From: Hippopus hippopus
Lineage: Eukaryota; Mollusca; Bivalvia; Cardiida; Cardiidae
NCBI GenBank assembly: GCA_946811185.2
Contig: OX328104.1
Location: forward strand, 11,047,918 to 11,111,917
Direction: 5' to 3'
Length of the DNA: 64,000 bases
Under the pieces are notes generated by a model. It did no database searches. It was not told the DNA's origin and worked only from the letters and a program-made list of their open reading frames with translations. Both the position numbers and the translations under genes were made by a program. Below, piece after piece: positions 20,808-33,478 of this stretch; the first letter of the stretch is position 1, and every line of letters starts with the position of its first letter.

Positions 20808-21357
20808 AAAATCTATTATTATACTGCAAAGAAATTTCTCGTGATCTGATTGGATAATATGCCCTGAACATATGTATATCATGTACACTGGCAAAACCAA
20901 CGTAAAAGCAGTTTCCCTTTCGGGAGCCTCGTATACATGACTACACTTTCAACACAACATCCAAAATGGCGGCGTCGATCAAGATTAACATCAAGATTAT
21001 GCATCAAACTGCACGTTTTAGCACGTTTTACCAAGGTTTCAGTGACGTCAGTTCCCAGTGACGTCAGTTTTCATTGAATTGGGGCACTCAGAAGGGAAAT
21101 CCTACTTCGTCAGCGTACTCATTTTTGAAACCAAAAGACTGGTAAAATTCGCTTAACATACGTTGGAATGGTAAAACTTTGCAGTATAATAAATTCGTTG
21201 TACGGTCAGGTGGCAGGGGACTTGGAAACTTGTTCACGGCTGTGGTGAATCATGTCGCCCCGAGCCGGAGGCTCGGAGGCTCGGGGCGACATGATTCACC
21301 ACAGCCGTGAACAAGTTTCCAAGTCCCCTGCCACCTGACCGTACAACTAATAATGTT
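20808..21357 (+). repeat. Left inverted copy of a compound 0.5-kb repeat
   Basis: A 16-bp pair TTATTATACTGCAAAG (near 20815) / CTTTGCAGTATAATAA (near 21176-21191) encloses about 375 bp that includes two TGACGTCA sites. It is followed at once by a 151-bp hairpin (21197-21347) with arms GTTGTACGGTCAGGTGGCAG. The same two-part unit occurs reversed at 23590-24096. Confidence 0.75.
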
Positions 21358-21388
21358 CATGTACTTGGAAGCATAACACTTGGATAGT

Positions 21389-21617
21389 TTAACCCTTTAC
21401 CAAACTATCCCTGGTTTTCATGACCATGGGAAGGGAGGCTTTTGAAAACATTGTGGGAAAAGGAGAAAACGCTGGTAAACAGCATTTTCTCCTTTTCCCA
21501 CACCGTTTTCTACCCTATCAAATACAGAAATCATCATTTGAGCCGCATTTAAATTGTTGACTGCAAATGTTTTCAAATTGGTCCGGTACAAAATTTAGTC
21601 GTTTAGTATAGGGTTAA
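21389..21617 (+). mobile_element. TTAACCCTTTACCA-type miniature element
   Basis: Starts TTTAACCCTTTACCAAACTA, with centre GGAGAAAACGCTGGTAAACAG and complement, and ends AGTATAGGGTTAA. It lies just inside the left compound repeat. Confidence 0.75.
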
Positions 21618-23589
21618 GTTAAAACATTTATTTGGTCATTAACTTTATTGAGGCACTCACACTTTGTATATGTTGAATTTTGTCTTTCTTCACTTTGGTC
21701 TTATTTTTATTTTCTTACCTTTTCTACAGTAGAGCTGAGTGTCTTTAATTCCGAGTATCGCAATATTCTAGCTGTGAGTCACTACTCTGTGAACATGAAC
21801 AACGTATTTTTCTAAATGCCTCATTTACTTCAGAAATTGGCGTTGCATTTCTTTCAAGTCTTGATTTCTCTATAAGACTTTTTGCAAGCCCTTTACAAAA
21901 AAATGATTTTAATTCCCTTCCATTTATCAAACAACTGTTCGACGTATGATACGTATTCAGTGAATATGCTTTGCGATTATCAAATAACTTAAATTTTTGT
22001 TTCTACTAAGTTACACTTATATCTAAACCAGTGGGAATAGAAGAACAACGTTTCCCTAGGTTTAAGTTCTGTTACAGCGCTGTACATTTTGTACAGAAAA
22101 GCCTGAAATAGAAATTATTAAAATATCCTCAACAATCTTGAACTATATACTATGTGCAAGACAAAAAATAAAAAGTCTACTAGTGTGTAACAACAGAATA
22201 AAATCCACCAGAATCAACAGTTGCAAGAGATATTTATATTAAACAAGTTTTATCATCTGGGTTAGCCGTAAGCTTCCAGGTCAAAAAACATTCGTCTATC
22301 CTTGTTAAAGATCTTAGAAGTCAGAGTGAAGACAAAGAGTCAGTCAACAGTGGCATGCAGAATTAGGTTGGTGAATCTCTCTCACTGAATCTCACCTTCC
22401 CTTAACTTTCTCCTAACTTTCCCTTAACTCACTCTTAACTCTCCTTTAAATCACTATTCGGTCTGTAAAGAATAATGAATGCATGAATATATAAAAATGA
22501 CAAACGGTATTAAAACACACTGGTTACATACATTCCGATGTTAAATTCAATTTTGTTCCTCCTCCCGTTTCCGATATAAGTAATATCATCCTTGCCTGTT
22601 GACATTAACCTTTTCTGTTAATATTTTTGTTGATTTTAATCACAATCTCTTATCTCTGCTTCATCCGTAGTACATGTATCTTCTTCGCCATTTTTTAACA
22701 AATCAGTAATGGCAGAATATTCATTTCCGCTAACATCTATAAAAATCGCCCTCTGATTATCAAGAAATATATATTAACGTGGTCAGTCTTTCATTTTCCA
22801 TCATTTTTTCATAGTTTTCTAGACGGATCTTCCTAAATTGACAAGATTATTGCAGAAATTTTGCATTTTTAACGTTCCGCTTTTGGAAACTTGTGTTCAT
22901 TTTGTGACTTCACTTCACCGCAATACCATGAAAGCCTCCTCAAGCAATGTATTACTTCTGGTGAAACTTGTGTTAACAATTTATACCAATCAAAGTTCAA
23001 CAGTTCAATGATAGGCCTATATGTTGCAAAAAAAAAAAAAGACTCGGGTATATTGGTATTGCCTTAGTGAGCTGTTCTAACTAGTAGAAGCATGAAGGAA
23101 AAGAAATCGACGACATACGATCAACGCATAATTCGGAACCAAATATTTTTTCTTAGACCAAAAACAACTTCAGACAATATTTTCTCGTGATCTGAAGCTG
23201 TGAACTTTGGTGTGTATGAAATCGTTTCTTTCAAGAATTTAATAAAAATTCAAAATTAATCTAAATTATGTTACACATAAATTTTGTTTTCTTCTGTTCC
23301 TGTTTTTTTTTTTTTTTTTTAATAGACATTAATTCTGCGGCTTTAAGTTGAGGAACGGGGATAGACTATCGAGGACATTGTATCTAGGGATAATCTCAAG
23401 AACATCTAAAAAGTTATGAATACCACAAGTGCGTAGCATTAACTTTATTGCTGATTTACTATCTATTCACATCAATGTCAGTAACATTTAAGTGGTCAGT
23501 CCTTCTTCTTTTCTACAACACACTAGTCCACCACAAAAGTGCACAACACGAAGCAAAATATTTTATTTTTTTCTCCACGTACCAACGAC
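21618..23589. other. Low-copy DNA between the compound repeats
   Basis: About 2 kb of AT-rich sequence. A - strand frame of 61 codons (21745-21930) runs into GTAAGAA, a possible donor, at about 21718, but its protein is not recognised. Poly-T runs occur at about 23306-23322. Nothing else can be supported. Confidence 0.4.
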
Positions 23590-24096
23590 TGACATTATTA
23601 GTTGTACGGTCAGGTGGCAGGGGACTTGGAAACTTGTTCACGGCTGTGGTGAGCCGAAGGCGAGGTGGCGACATGATTCACCATAGACGTGAACAAGTTT
23701 CCAAGTCCCCTGCCACCTGACCGTACAACGAATTTATTATACTGCAAAGTTTTACCATTACAACGTGTGTTAAGCGAAATTTACATGTTTTTTTGGTTTC
23801 AAAAATTGACTACGCTGACGAAGTAGAATTTCCCTTCTGAGTGCCTCAATTCAATGAAAACTGACGTCACTGGGAACTGACGTCACTGAAACCTTGGTAA
23901 AACGTGCAGTTCGGTGCATAATCTTGATGGACGCGGCCATTTTGGATGTTGTGTTGAAAGTGTAGTCATGTATACGGGGTCCCCGAAAGGGAAACTGCTT
24001 TTACGATGGTTTTGCCAGTGTACATGATATATTTGTTCGAGACATATTATCCAATCAGATCACGAGAAATTTCTTTGCAGTATAATAATAGGATTT
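23590..24096 (-). repeat. Right inverted copy of the compound 0.5-kb repeat
   Basis: A hairpin (23601-23729) and then the TTATTATACTGCAAAG-bounded part, in reverse order to the left copy. TGACGTCA sites are again present. The loop of the hairpin differs from the left copy, so the two have diverged. Confidence 0.75.
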
Positions 24097-25895
24097 AATT
24101 CTTCAAAAGCACAGTGCTGTCTGGAAATTCTAAGTCTATGCCCACTTGTCACATCATTCGACGTTTTTGCGCATCGTGTTGGTGACCTAAAAAGCCAAGT
24201 TTCAAAAAAACGAATAACACAAGAATTGTCAACGATAATTTGCGTATGTATTGCGTGATAATGACCGTGTCCTGAATAATTGTTCCTGTGGCTCTACTTT
24301 AGGTCTTTATTCTGTGAGATGTCCCATCAATAGCTCTGACCGCCATTGGTTGTTTGTTCTAAAGGTACATCATCTCAGCCTCTTCGACCAGTCTTGGATG
24401 GAAAGCCAATTTATATGCCATTTTGTTTTAATTGAAACATGGGAGTAGAGCACGGGTCTCGCCTTTCACTGTCGATACACTGATATCAAGTAATGATTAA
24501 ATAGCAATATCTTTATATAGCGAACAGAGCTTATTAAGATATCGTGACACATAATACCAACAGCATAACGAATTACTTATTTACAATAAGGCCTTCGGTA
24601 AAAACATACACACGCGCAACATTCTCTCCTACAAACCTGCACGCACACACACAGGTGTACATACTCGTACTTTGACATAAATATTGGTTACGCACTAAGA
24701 AAAACGATAGTTTCAACAAGCACATGTAGCAATATCACGAAAAGTCATTTACAGACATCAAAAACTTTTTAGATTTCTTTTGAAGGATTCGTTGTTGGTG
24801 ATTGACTTGATATGCAATATAATCAAATTCCAATACTTCATGCCACGCATAGAAAAAGAGTGTTTCTTATACCCAGTTTTGGGAATGCATTGATGAAAAG
24901 TTTATTGGTTTGTGTCTGATCTAAGTTTGTAAAACTGATTACTTCCCCGTGGGGTCCCGGGTTTTTTTAATTTATAGAATAGGACCTCGGCCTTTCTCTG
25001 TGGCATGTCGTAGAAGGCGACTAAAATTAGAGACAAACGGCTGCTTTCCTCGTAATTCGTAGGATTGCAGCAGGCTGGGTAGTTCTTATTCCAAATCCTG
25101 TATTTTTTTCTCGATGTAAATAGGGTTTGGAATGGGAATCAATTGGCCTGTGGGACCCCGTGTGGTTTAATCGGGGGTATAAGAATAAACCACTGCAGTC
25201 CCGCGATCGTCACATCTGCCATTTCATCTGGCGGAACAAAAGTGACAGCATGCATGTCGTAAAAGGCGACAAAAGGGGCATCATTTTGTGTTTTGTCCAT
25301 TCCTCATTTATCATGTCTGTCTTATGTTGTTGCACATGTATGTTATTTTCACCTCGCATTATTGTTTACTAAGTAAGTGCGCCCAATATGACCTAAGTGG
25401 TCGACGGGCCTTAAAACGCTATTCATCTAAAACTGATTACTACTTAAATTGATAAGACTTCACATGTAAGGAGGAATTAAGTCAATTATTGCTATATAAA
25501 TCATCAAAATAGAAAAGTATGTGAAACGAGTTTTAAATGTTAGCAAAATTTTTCTTGGAAGAGGATCTCCTGGGTTTGTTTAGAATTATCCTTGTAGCTC
25601 TTTTTTTAGTTTTCGTCATTCTGCTTGCAAATGCAGATTTGCAGTGATTCTATGTTACACCCATAGTCGAAATATGGGGTTATATATGAATTATAAACGA
25701 TTTGCCACATTTCTAGAGTCAAAAAAACAGTTAATTTGTTTACGCAGATGTAATTTCGTTGATAACTTCGCACATGTTTTGTCTAGATATGAATCTGCCA
25801 GGACAGTGTACTGTAAATAGATATTCCTAAAAAATTCTGTGAACTAACATTTTCTACTCTTGCCAAGTACTTTTAAATTAAGATTCTGTGCCAGA
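24097..25895. other. No gene recognised; dispersed-repeat fragments at 24940-25420
   Basis: Two or three related fragments share CCCCGTGGGGTCCC / GGGACCCCGTGTGG, GGCATGTCGTARAAGGCGAC and GGTCGACGGGCC (24945-25025, 25155-25280, 25375-25420). They look like pieces of a SINE or LINE end. The rest is AT-rich without recognisable coding. Confidence 0.4.
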
Positions 25896-27530
25896 TTAGC
25901 GACGTATATCACAAACTTTTTCTAACGGGCAGATTTTTTTAAAACTTTGCACATACAAAGTTCATCATGTCTCTAGGAGATTAAAGTAAAAAAAAAAAAA
26001 AAAAAAATAGATATGGGTCACCTTGCTCGTTTCTGAGAAATTTGTTTTAGAAAAGGGTATATACAGTTCCAAAATTCAGCTTCTATTGGATTTAACGACG
26101 TATATGGCAAATGTTCGCGCGCATCCCACTGCGCATGTATTTTTGTCGTCGATATTGAATCAAAAGTGCACCTATGTATTTTTTGCACATAATGGTAATA
26201 CTGTTGGTGCACTGAAACAAGTGGCACTTTCTTCGGGTAGTATTGTTGAAGAGAGAAAAAAAAAAAAAAAGTGGAATTTTGAACTGTCACCGTGAAATAG
26301 TTAAAATGCTGCTGACACGGCGTTACACACCAAACAAGGAAACAAAGGCAGAAAGTTGAAAGATGTGGAAGTATAGCTGTTTCCATTTTGAAAATTATTG
26401 TTGGAAAAGGAGAAATCGCTCCTATTGAGCAATTTCTCCTTTTCCCACCATGTCTGCTGAGCTTTTATCCTATTTTTTTCCTTGAAAAAATAACTTCCAC
26501 AGTGACCTTTAACCTTGTTTTCTGACGAAATAAGCACGGATAGGTGCCATTTTTATTTTTTCTTATTGTTTAGAATTATAAATACTATAAGTGTGTAAAG
26601 TTTAAGAAAAATCTGTCCGTCAGAAAGTATGTTCTTTTTTAAGATTAACCCTTAATTCGATCAAATTATCTCCCTTTTTAACTCAATGGTCTATATGTAA
26701 CATGCATATTTGTACATTTACCATGCTCAAAACCAGGCTTATATATATTTTTTTTTGTGCAAAAATATATGAATTTTCGTTAAAATGATGTATATTTGTA
26801 TATTTTTCCTGTAATCTTCCTGTTTTACTGACTATTAAAGAAAGGCGCTTAAATCCAAAATAAGCTGAATTTTGGAACTGTATGTACCCTTTTCAAAGGC
26901 GAATTTCTCAGAAACGAGCACGGTGACCCACATCTTTTTTTTACTGTAATCTCTTAGAAACATGATGAGCTTTGTATGTGCAAAGTTTTAAAAAAATCTG
27001 TCCGTTAGAAAAATTTGCCATATACGTCATTAAGTCGCTTTTCTTTAATATCCATAATTAGAGTATTTATAATTGTAAACAATAAGAAAAAATAAAATCG
27101 GCACCTATCCGAGCTTATTTAATCAGAAAACAGGGATGAAGATCACTGTGGAAGTTAAGTTTTTCAAGGAAAGAAATAGGATAAAAGCTCAGCAGACATA
27201 CTGGAAAAAGGAAAAAATGCTCATTAGGTGCAATTTCTCCTTTTCCCGCAGTAATTTTCAAAGGGAAACAGCTTTACTTCCACAGCTGTAAATTTCCTGC
27301 TTTTGTTTCCTTGTTTGGTGTGGCAACAGTATTTTGTTACAGTTCACAGATCCATTTTTTTTTCCTCTCTTTACTAATACTACCCGAAGAAAGTACTGCT
27401 TGTTTCAGTGCACCAATAGTATTATCAGATGTGTGAAAAATACATAGGTACACTTTTAATTCACTAAGGCTTGGAAAAAACACACGCGTAGTAGGATGCG
27501 CTCGAACATTTCTGATACATGTCATTAAAT
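25896..27530. repeat. Two overlapping inverted repeats
   Basis: Block A (about 25896-26084) is inverted at about 26858-27038. Block B (about 26098-26590) is inverted at about 27050-27530. The order A B A' B' means two interleaved foldbacks rather than one. Landmarks are GTTCCAAAATTCAGCTT / AAGCTGAATTTTGGAAC for A and GGATAGGTGCC / GGCACCTATCC for B. A TTAA-type centre (GGAGAAATCGCTCCTATTG and complement) sits inside each B block. Confidence 0.65.
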
Positions 27531-28460
27531 CTGTATATACTCGTAGTTCCTATCTGCATACAAATAGCCATCTTAAGTAAGCATTTCTTAAAGAAATGTT
27601 GTAAGGTCGTACTTATTTGTCTCACAGAAGAACTAGAATTATGCAGAGTTGCATCATCAGCATACATGTCAAGGTTTGAAGAAAGATTTGACGGCAAATC
27701 ATAGATATACAGTAAAAATAGAATGGGTCCAAGAATAGGGTCCTGTGGAACCCCTGATACAACAAGTTTCATGTCGGACACCGAGGTTTTATTTTTAACC
27801 GTTTCAAGTCTGCCATTTAAATATGACCAAAACAATTTACATGCAATATCCGAGAAACGATACAATTTTAACTTGTGCAGAAGTATGTCATGGTCAACGA
27901 GATCAAAAGATTTCCTGAAATCAAGGAATACATATCAAATACCATTTCTTTCATCAATGTCTGTTAACGATGTATCTATCAAATGAATTTTGCTGTTTGG
28001 CACGAGTGGTTTTCTGTAAAGCCAGATTGATGAGAATATAAGACATCTGTTTTCTTTTAGAAATGCTTATTTAAGACGGTTGGCTATGTCTTTCGAATAT
28101 TTTCGATAAAGTTGGTAAATTTGAAAGTTGGTAAAATGTGTCTGTAACTGTTAGGATCACTTTTGTCACCACCTTTAAAAATAGGCGTGACATTTGCTAT
28201 TTTGAATTCTGTCGGGAAAATGCCCTTTAAAATACAATTATTGAAATTACTACTGAAATAATATCTTTACATGATTTTAATGTTTTTACTCCAATTCTAT
28301 CATATCCTGACGACTTTTTAAGGTCAAAATTTTCTGTGATGTTGTTTTTACCTCTAATGCTGTTATGATTTATGAATCTTAAGTAAAAAAGTTTACCTGA
28401 TAATTTATCATCAAGACGCAGAGCTCCAGATAGAAGGAGTGATTTTGATTTCAAAATTGA
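27500..28460 (-). pseudogene. Dead LINE reverse transcriptase fragment
   Basis: Read on the - strand, pieces of a non-LTR reverse transcriptase appear in order but in changing frames. They are KSSGYDRIGVKTLKSCKDII (about 28270-28335), FKIANVTPIFKGGDKSDP (about 28140-28200), QSGFTENHSCQTAKF (about 27980-28030), SFDLVDHDILLHKLKLYRFS (about 27855-27915), SGVPQDPILGPILFLLYIYD (27704-27765) and the catalytic MYADDATLH (27645-27668). Stops and frameshifts separate them. The GVPQGSxLGP motif has Gly changed to Asp. The style is Jockey/CR1-like. No endonuclease was found. A coiled-coil-like - strand remnant near 29090-29200 (EKDDLSEQLGTMSEKLQKKL) could be from an ORF1, but this is weak. Confidence 0.8.
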
Positions 28461-28481
28461 AAATATTAATTATTCTCCAAA

Positions 28482-28557
28482 AAACCCTATGTTATGTGTA
28501 CGCATTAGAATGGTCTAATTGAGACGATTCTAATGAGTACCCACAACATAGGGTTTC
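28482..28557. repeat. 76-bp hairpin upstream of the LINE fragment
   Basis: AAACCCTATGTTATGTGTAC ... CATTAGAATGGTCT pairs with AGACGATTCTAATG ... ACAACATAGGGTTT, with a 5-base loop. Confidence 0.75.
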
Positions 28558-29806
28558 AAAGAAAAATAACGACTTTAGAATACCATCACTCCCCCTTATC
28601 TGGAGCCCTGAAGACGAGTATAAGTTTTTTAACTTCTCGGTATCTCAAGGGACCCTGTTACATTGTTAGAATACCTGCTAAGTGTTTATTTGGGTTAATT
28701 TAGCACATTGTCATTTCACTCCACCACTGTGTCATTAATGTATAATTTAGAATGTATTTGGTGAACAGGCACATCATTCGCCGCAACTGTTCTCAGATTT
28801 TGTCATAATATTTTTGAGTCAGATTGATTCTGTGCGGTCTTCTTGAAAAATTCTTTCTTGATTTTTCTTATTTTTGCGGTTACTTTATTTCTCCAAATTT
28901 TGTGCATTTGACAGTTGCGAGTGCGTTTAAATTTTTCCTTTGTAGAAATTGCAATTTTGGTTTCATCATTGCACAAATCTGGTTGTTTAAGCCTTTTTAC
29001 CCGTTTTCTTTAATGGGAACATGTTTCATTGGAAGGCCATTCAAATAAATAAGTTCTATAACATTTCTGTCATCGAGTCTAGCTTTTTTTGTAGTTTCTC
29101 ACTCATGGTCCCCAATTGTTCGCTTAAATCGTCTTTCTCCTTAGTCATGGTAGACAATTTACAGTCTGTCATTAGATTTAACCTCTGTTTTAGTACAAAT
29201 CGAACTCAAGTCATCAGATTTTTTTTTTTCAATTTTTTTATTGTTGAAGCGATTTCCAGGTTTTTTCGCAGATTTTCTACGTCCTTACCTAAATTATGCA
29301 GAATTCTGACTATATGCGTAATTGCTTGGGTGTTCTCTCCCTCAATCGTAGAGCTTACTGTTTGTCTGCTCCACTACACTAATACACTAACCAAAAGCCG
29401 ACGACGGGTCCCATGTTATGGGAATGAATTAGACCATCGCTGACTTCAAAGGGGAAGTGGGAAAAACTGCAAAGATATTCGTGTAGATGCCTATAGGCAA
29501 GAACGCAGTTGCGTACACAATGAAAAAAAAAAAAGGAAACGGCAAATTTGCCAAAAAAAAAAAAAACCGTCACCAGTGGACACAAAATAGCTTCTACAAT
29601 TCAGAAATTGTCTGGAAGAAGATGCCTCAGACCCTACTGGGAAATCCTCCTCACCTCTCTCGGCGCGCCTCGGGTAATACCTTCAGTATTATTGCGTACA
29701 CTTTACTTTGGGCTAGCTAGTTACGCCCCTGGATGTTTTATTCACTTTGATGACAGTCAGTTTTCAGCGGCTCATGTAGATCTACGTATTACAGACTTAA
29801 GATGCT

Positions 29807-30073
29807 ATATGGCTTGCAACACGCGAAAAGGGGCATTCGGACATTTGCGTAAAGTGTCGTCTCGGATCAGTCCTCGCAGGCTAATCCGAGACGGCACTTT
29901 ACGACTACATTAGATTTTTTCCTACAGTAGACCTGCGTGAAACAGAAAATTACAAAAAAAAAAAACCGGAAAGTATCGTTTCGGATTAGCCTGCGCGGAC
30001 TGCGCAGGCTGATCCGAGACGAAACTTTACTGAAATGTCCGAATGCCCCTTTTCACGTGTTGCAGGCCAATTA
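29807..30073. mobile_element. AACACGCGAAAAGGGG palindromic miniature element
   Basis: Left end TATATGGCTTGCAACACGCG, right end CACGTGTTGCAGGCCAATTATATA. It has two internal GC-rich hairpins (29864-29905, 29978-30025). The open frames 29548-29913 and 29937-30146 that run through it are not genes. Confidence 0.75.
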
Positions 30074-30838
30074 TATACAAACGGAAACATGTGCTCAGTC
30101 CAGACATTTCTGTATATGTTGCAAAAACACAATGTGCAAACATTAAAACTTGTTTTCTCGAAATTGACGATCTCATGCTAACACTAAATACACTTCTTAA
30201 AAAAAAGAGACGGCGAATTCGCTGGAGACAGAGTTTTCTGCGGTATGTATATCAGAAGTAGGCCACTAGTACTACTAGTAGTAGTTTTTTCATGCTTGTC
30301 ATAATCTGAGAAATATTAACATAAATTGAGGAACATGCGCAAAAATCTAATTGGTCACTGTCTGTTTGTGTGTCTTTTTCATGGTGATGTAGCATTTCTA
30401 AGCAACAGATATATTAAAGAGGAATTTTTCGTCGGCATGCTTCATCTAGTTGAAATAAAACAACCTATATCTATAACACGGCAATGAACATGTACAGTTA
30501 AAACTAACTTGTACGAAAACATGTGCATTCAGTGCGTCTGCACTTTGATTTTATATTCCAGTTCAAGATAGAAGTATACGGTTACTTCCCCTGATTAAAT
30601 GTCCGCCATGTAATTCCCGCCATAATATACGTATTTACGAAGATCAGACGTGTGTCATTGTCTCTCTCTGCGATCTGACCTGCCCATTTCTCCTGTATGA
30701 ATATCGCTTTAACCTGGTTTAAAACGAAATTTACGTCATTTCGATTTGAATTACAGATGCTGACACCGTATGAGTAGATACAGAAGAAACAACACTTGCG
30801 TGGGTATGCCCTTTTCTCATATTTTCGTGAACCTAACG

Positions 30839-32043
30839 GGTCCTACTAAAATACGCCATGGAGAATTTATACGCCATGGATACGCCATGGAAGTTTTTGC
30901 ACGCCACAGCTGTTCCGTAGCAGTGAAATAATATATTACCTAGTAAAATATATTGAGGTATGCATTTTAAATCAAATACATTTATGTTTCACCGAGGGAA
31001 TAATCGTACTTTGCAAGATATTTGCATTTAAAAATTCGATAAATAACAAAGGGAGGCAACTCTTATGACATAAGTATGATATATCAAACTTTGCTCGCCA
31101 TAGCAATAATTTATCGATTAAAAAGGACAAAAACTTAGTCAGATTGTGTAAATATGCTATATTACCACCATAATTCAATCTAAATACGTAATATATCATA
31201 ATTACTGTGAAATTTGTTCTTCTTTACACTCGAAGATCGGGAGGTTACGTATTTTCGGCACGCCATGGGAGAATTTCCTCGCCACATTACATTTCAAAGG
31301 CGTTTTCCCACAATGTTTTCACAGGCTTTCTTTCTCAGAGTCAGATGATTTCAGTTTTTGTTTCAGAAAGTGTAGGTTATAATCAGATAGTACACTTCAA
31401 TAATGTCCTGTGTGTCTGTAAATACATGGATTGTTTCCCTTATTAATAAATATTACTTCTCTTGTTTCACTCGTCAAGTAGGATTGTTTGTAATACCAAA
31501 TTTCCTGCAAAATACAAAATAAATCTTACTGAAATTTAAAGATGTAGTAATCAACAACCAATGAAACAAGTATTTATGGTTATTTACTCGTTGTTATTTA
31601 GTTGAAATGCTGTGGCGAGGAAATTCTCCCATGGCCTGCCGAAATACGTAACCTCCCGATCTTCGAGGGTAAAGAAGAACAAATTTCACAGTAATTATGA
31701 TATATTACGTATTTAGATTGAATTATGGTGGTAATATAGCATATTTACACAATCTGACTAAGTTTTTGTCCTTTTTAATCGATAAATTATTGCTATGGCG
31801 AGCAAAGTTTGATATATCATACTTAAGTCATAAGAGTTGCCTCCCTTTGTTATTTATCAAATTTTTAAATGCAAATATCTTGCAAAGTATGATTTTTCCC
31901 TCGGTGAAACATAAATACATGATGTAAAATGCATATCTCAATATATTTTACTAGGTAATATATTATTTCACTGCTATGGAACAGCTGTGGCGTACAAAAA
32001 CTTCCATGGCGTATAAGTTCTCCATGGCATATTTTAGTAGGAC
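30839..32043. mobile_element. 1.2-kb foldback element with about 440-bp arms
   Basis: Left arm 30839-31284 (GTCCTACTAAAATACGCCAT...) is closely matched by the reverse complement at 31612-32043 with few differences. The 327-bp middle includes a fragment of a TTAA-type element (about 31300-31340). Near-identical 75-76-codon frames occur on both arms (30972-31199 -, 31697-31927 +), which only shows how close the arms are; the protein is not recognised. ACGCCATGG recurs three times at each tip. Confidence 0.75.
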
Positions 32044-33112
32044 CGAACTTGACTGGTATTTTCATACCATCCAAGAGATAAACAAGGCATAGATTTAATT
32101 TAGGCACATTAATAGATTGGGAAAGTGTCAGAAATCATTTTTGGACAAGGGAAAGAACACCTAACTTCTTTTTCGTGGCGAAATCATCCTAGAAATACAT
32201 TTTATCACTGCCAGAAATTGACCAGACGATTTCCCATAACTTCGTGAATTGTTCTTGAAAAACACTAAGTCATTCCAAGTGTAGTCAAATGATGTCACAC
32301 ATGGGGATATTCCTGAAGGTCACAGTCTCTACACTTAACACAGATGCATTTTCTGTGTCATACTTTAAAATTATGGGCATTAAGTGTAAATAAATGTTGT
32401 GATGTAAAGAACAACTGATGAATTATGGGGGAAAAGGTGGTTTTCGATAAAATAATACTTTTTTTAATGTAATTCTGTTTTGACCCATTTCTTTGGCGTA
32501 GAGAGCTTCTCTGGAATGTTTACGTCTGTAATAGGTTTCACAGGAGCCACAACAAAAAAGTGAGCAAAAAATATTGATAGCAAACATAGATTCACGAAGA
32601 TATGAGAATTTAAGAAATAATGAGAATCAACAATATGCATGAGGCAGTCGTATGCATAATCAGTCTGAAGGGTTGCTCCGATGTTATTTTTGTGATGGGG
32701 TCTCCGCACCCCTTCACTGCAGCAGTGTTTCAGCCAGGATGCGCCCTTGCGGGATTCCCGCAAATAAATTTGGATTCCCGCACATTTCCAAACATGGCAC
32801 ACCAGATCTGGTGCATAAAAATCATGTTTGGCCCCGAAAAATCAATTTGCCAGTATACGGCCGCGCCAAGGTACAAAAGTGTATGGGACGAAACTGCATT
32901 GCGTACGAAAATTAATGGAATGAAATCGTGACTGGCTTAGTGTGTATTTTAACCCTTTAGTACCACATAAACTATCGAATGCGCAAAACCAGTCATAATT
33001 GTTTTGTACTGGTTCCTCGCCTTTTACATCAAACACTGGTAAATTTAGAAAAAGCTACAAAGAGCGGGTAATCTGTAGCAGAGAAACGAACTGCGAAACA
33101 ACCGGTGGAAAA

Positions 33113-33238
33113 ATGAAAAGAAGAATAACTGACTTTTTCACATGCCCAAATGAAAGTGAAGAGGCAGGGCCATCAAATACTGGAAAAATATCAAAAGTAA
33201 CACCATCACAAACTTCAGGTGATCGAAAGCCTGATTAA
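33113..33238 (+). pseudogene. Possible transposase N-terminal remnant
   Basis: From the ATG at 33113 the frame reads MKRRITDFFTCPNESEEAGP and stops at 33236-33238. The K-R-x-x-x-x-FF start followed by an acidic, Ser/Pro-rich stretch resembles the N-termini of hAT-type or ZBED-like transposase-derived proteins, and it lies inside a TIR element. A repeated GKISKV / GDISKV phrase continues past the stop. Only the beginning is left, so identity is tentative. Confidence 0.4.
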
Positions 33239-33478
33239 TCTGGTGATATATCAAAGGTCCCAACGACAAAAGAAACTTGATTTTGAGTTGTTTGACTTAG
33301 GCAAAGCTGTATGGAAATGGACAAACTTGAAGGAATGGCAAATCTTTAGTTCCTAAGGTATTTTAAAAAATGTTATAGACATGTATTCAGTCTAAAATTG
33401 AGAGAATACAGTCCCTTCCCAACCCCTTGCTAATGATGATTGGCCCCTGTTTAGGACTTCAGGGGGCCAACTGGCCCC

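Noticed and set aside
26023..26386. Overlapping 90- and 122-codon frames on opposite strands
   Set aside because: They lie in interleaved inverted repeats with A runs and have no recognisable domain.
29021..29443. 140-codon + strand frame
   Set aside because: Low-complexity, T-rich reading; the - strand has a weak coiled-coil-like remnant, so the + frame is probably its shadow.
30972..31927. A pair of conserved small genes of 75-76 codons
   Set aside because: Both are the same stretch on the two arms of a foldback element; identity reflects the palindrome, not coding.
32464..32931. Overlapping frames of 87-112 codons on both strands
   Set aside because: They cross the TIR end of a DNA element and its repeat-like interior; no homology is recognised.
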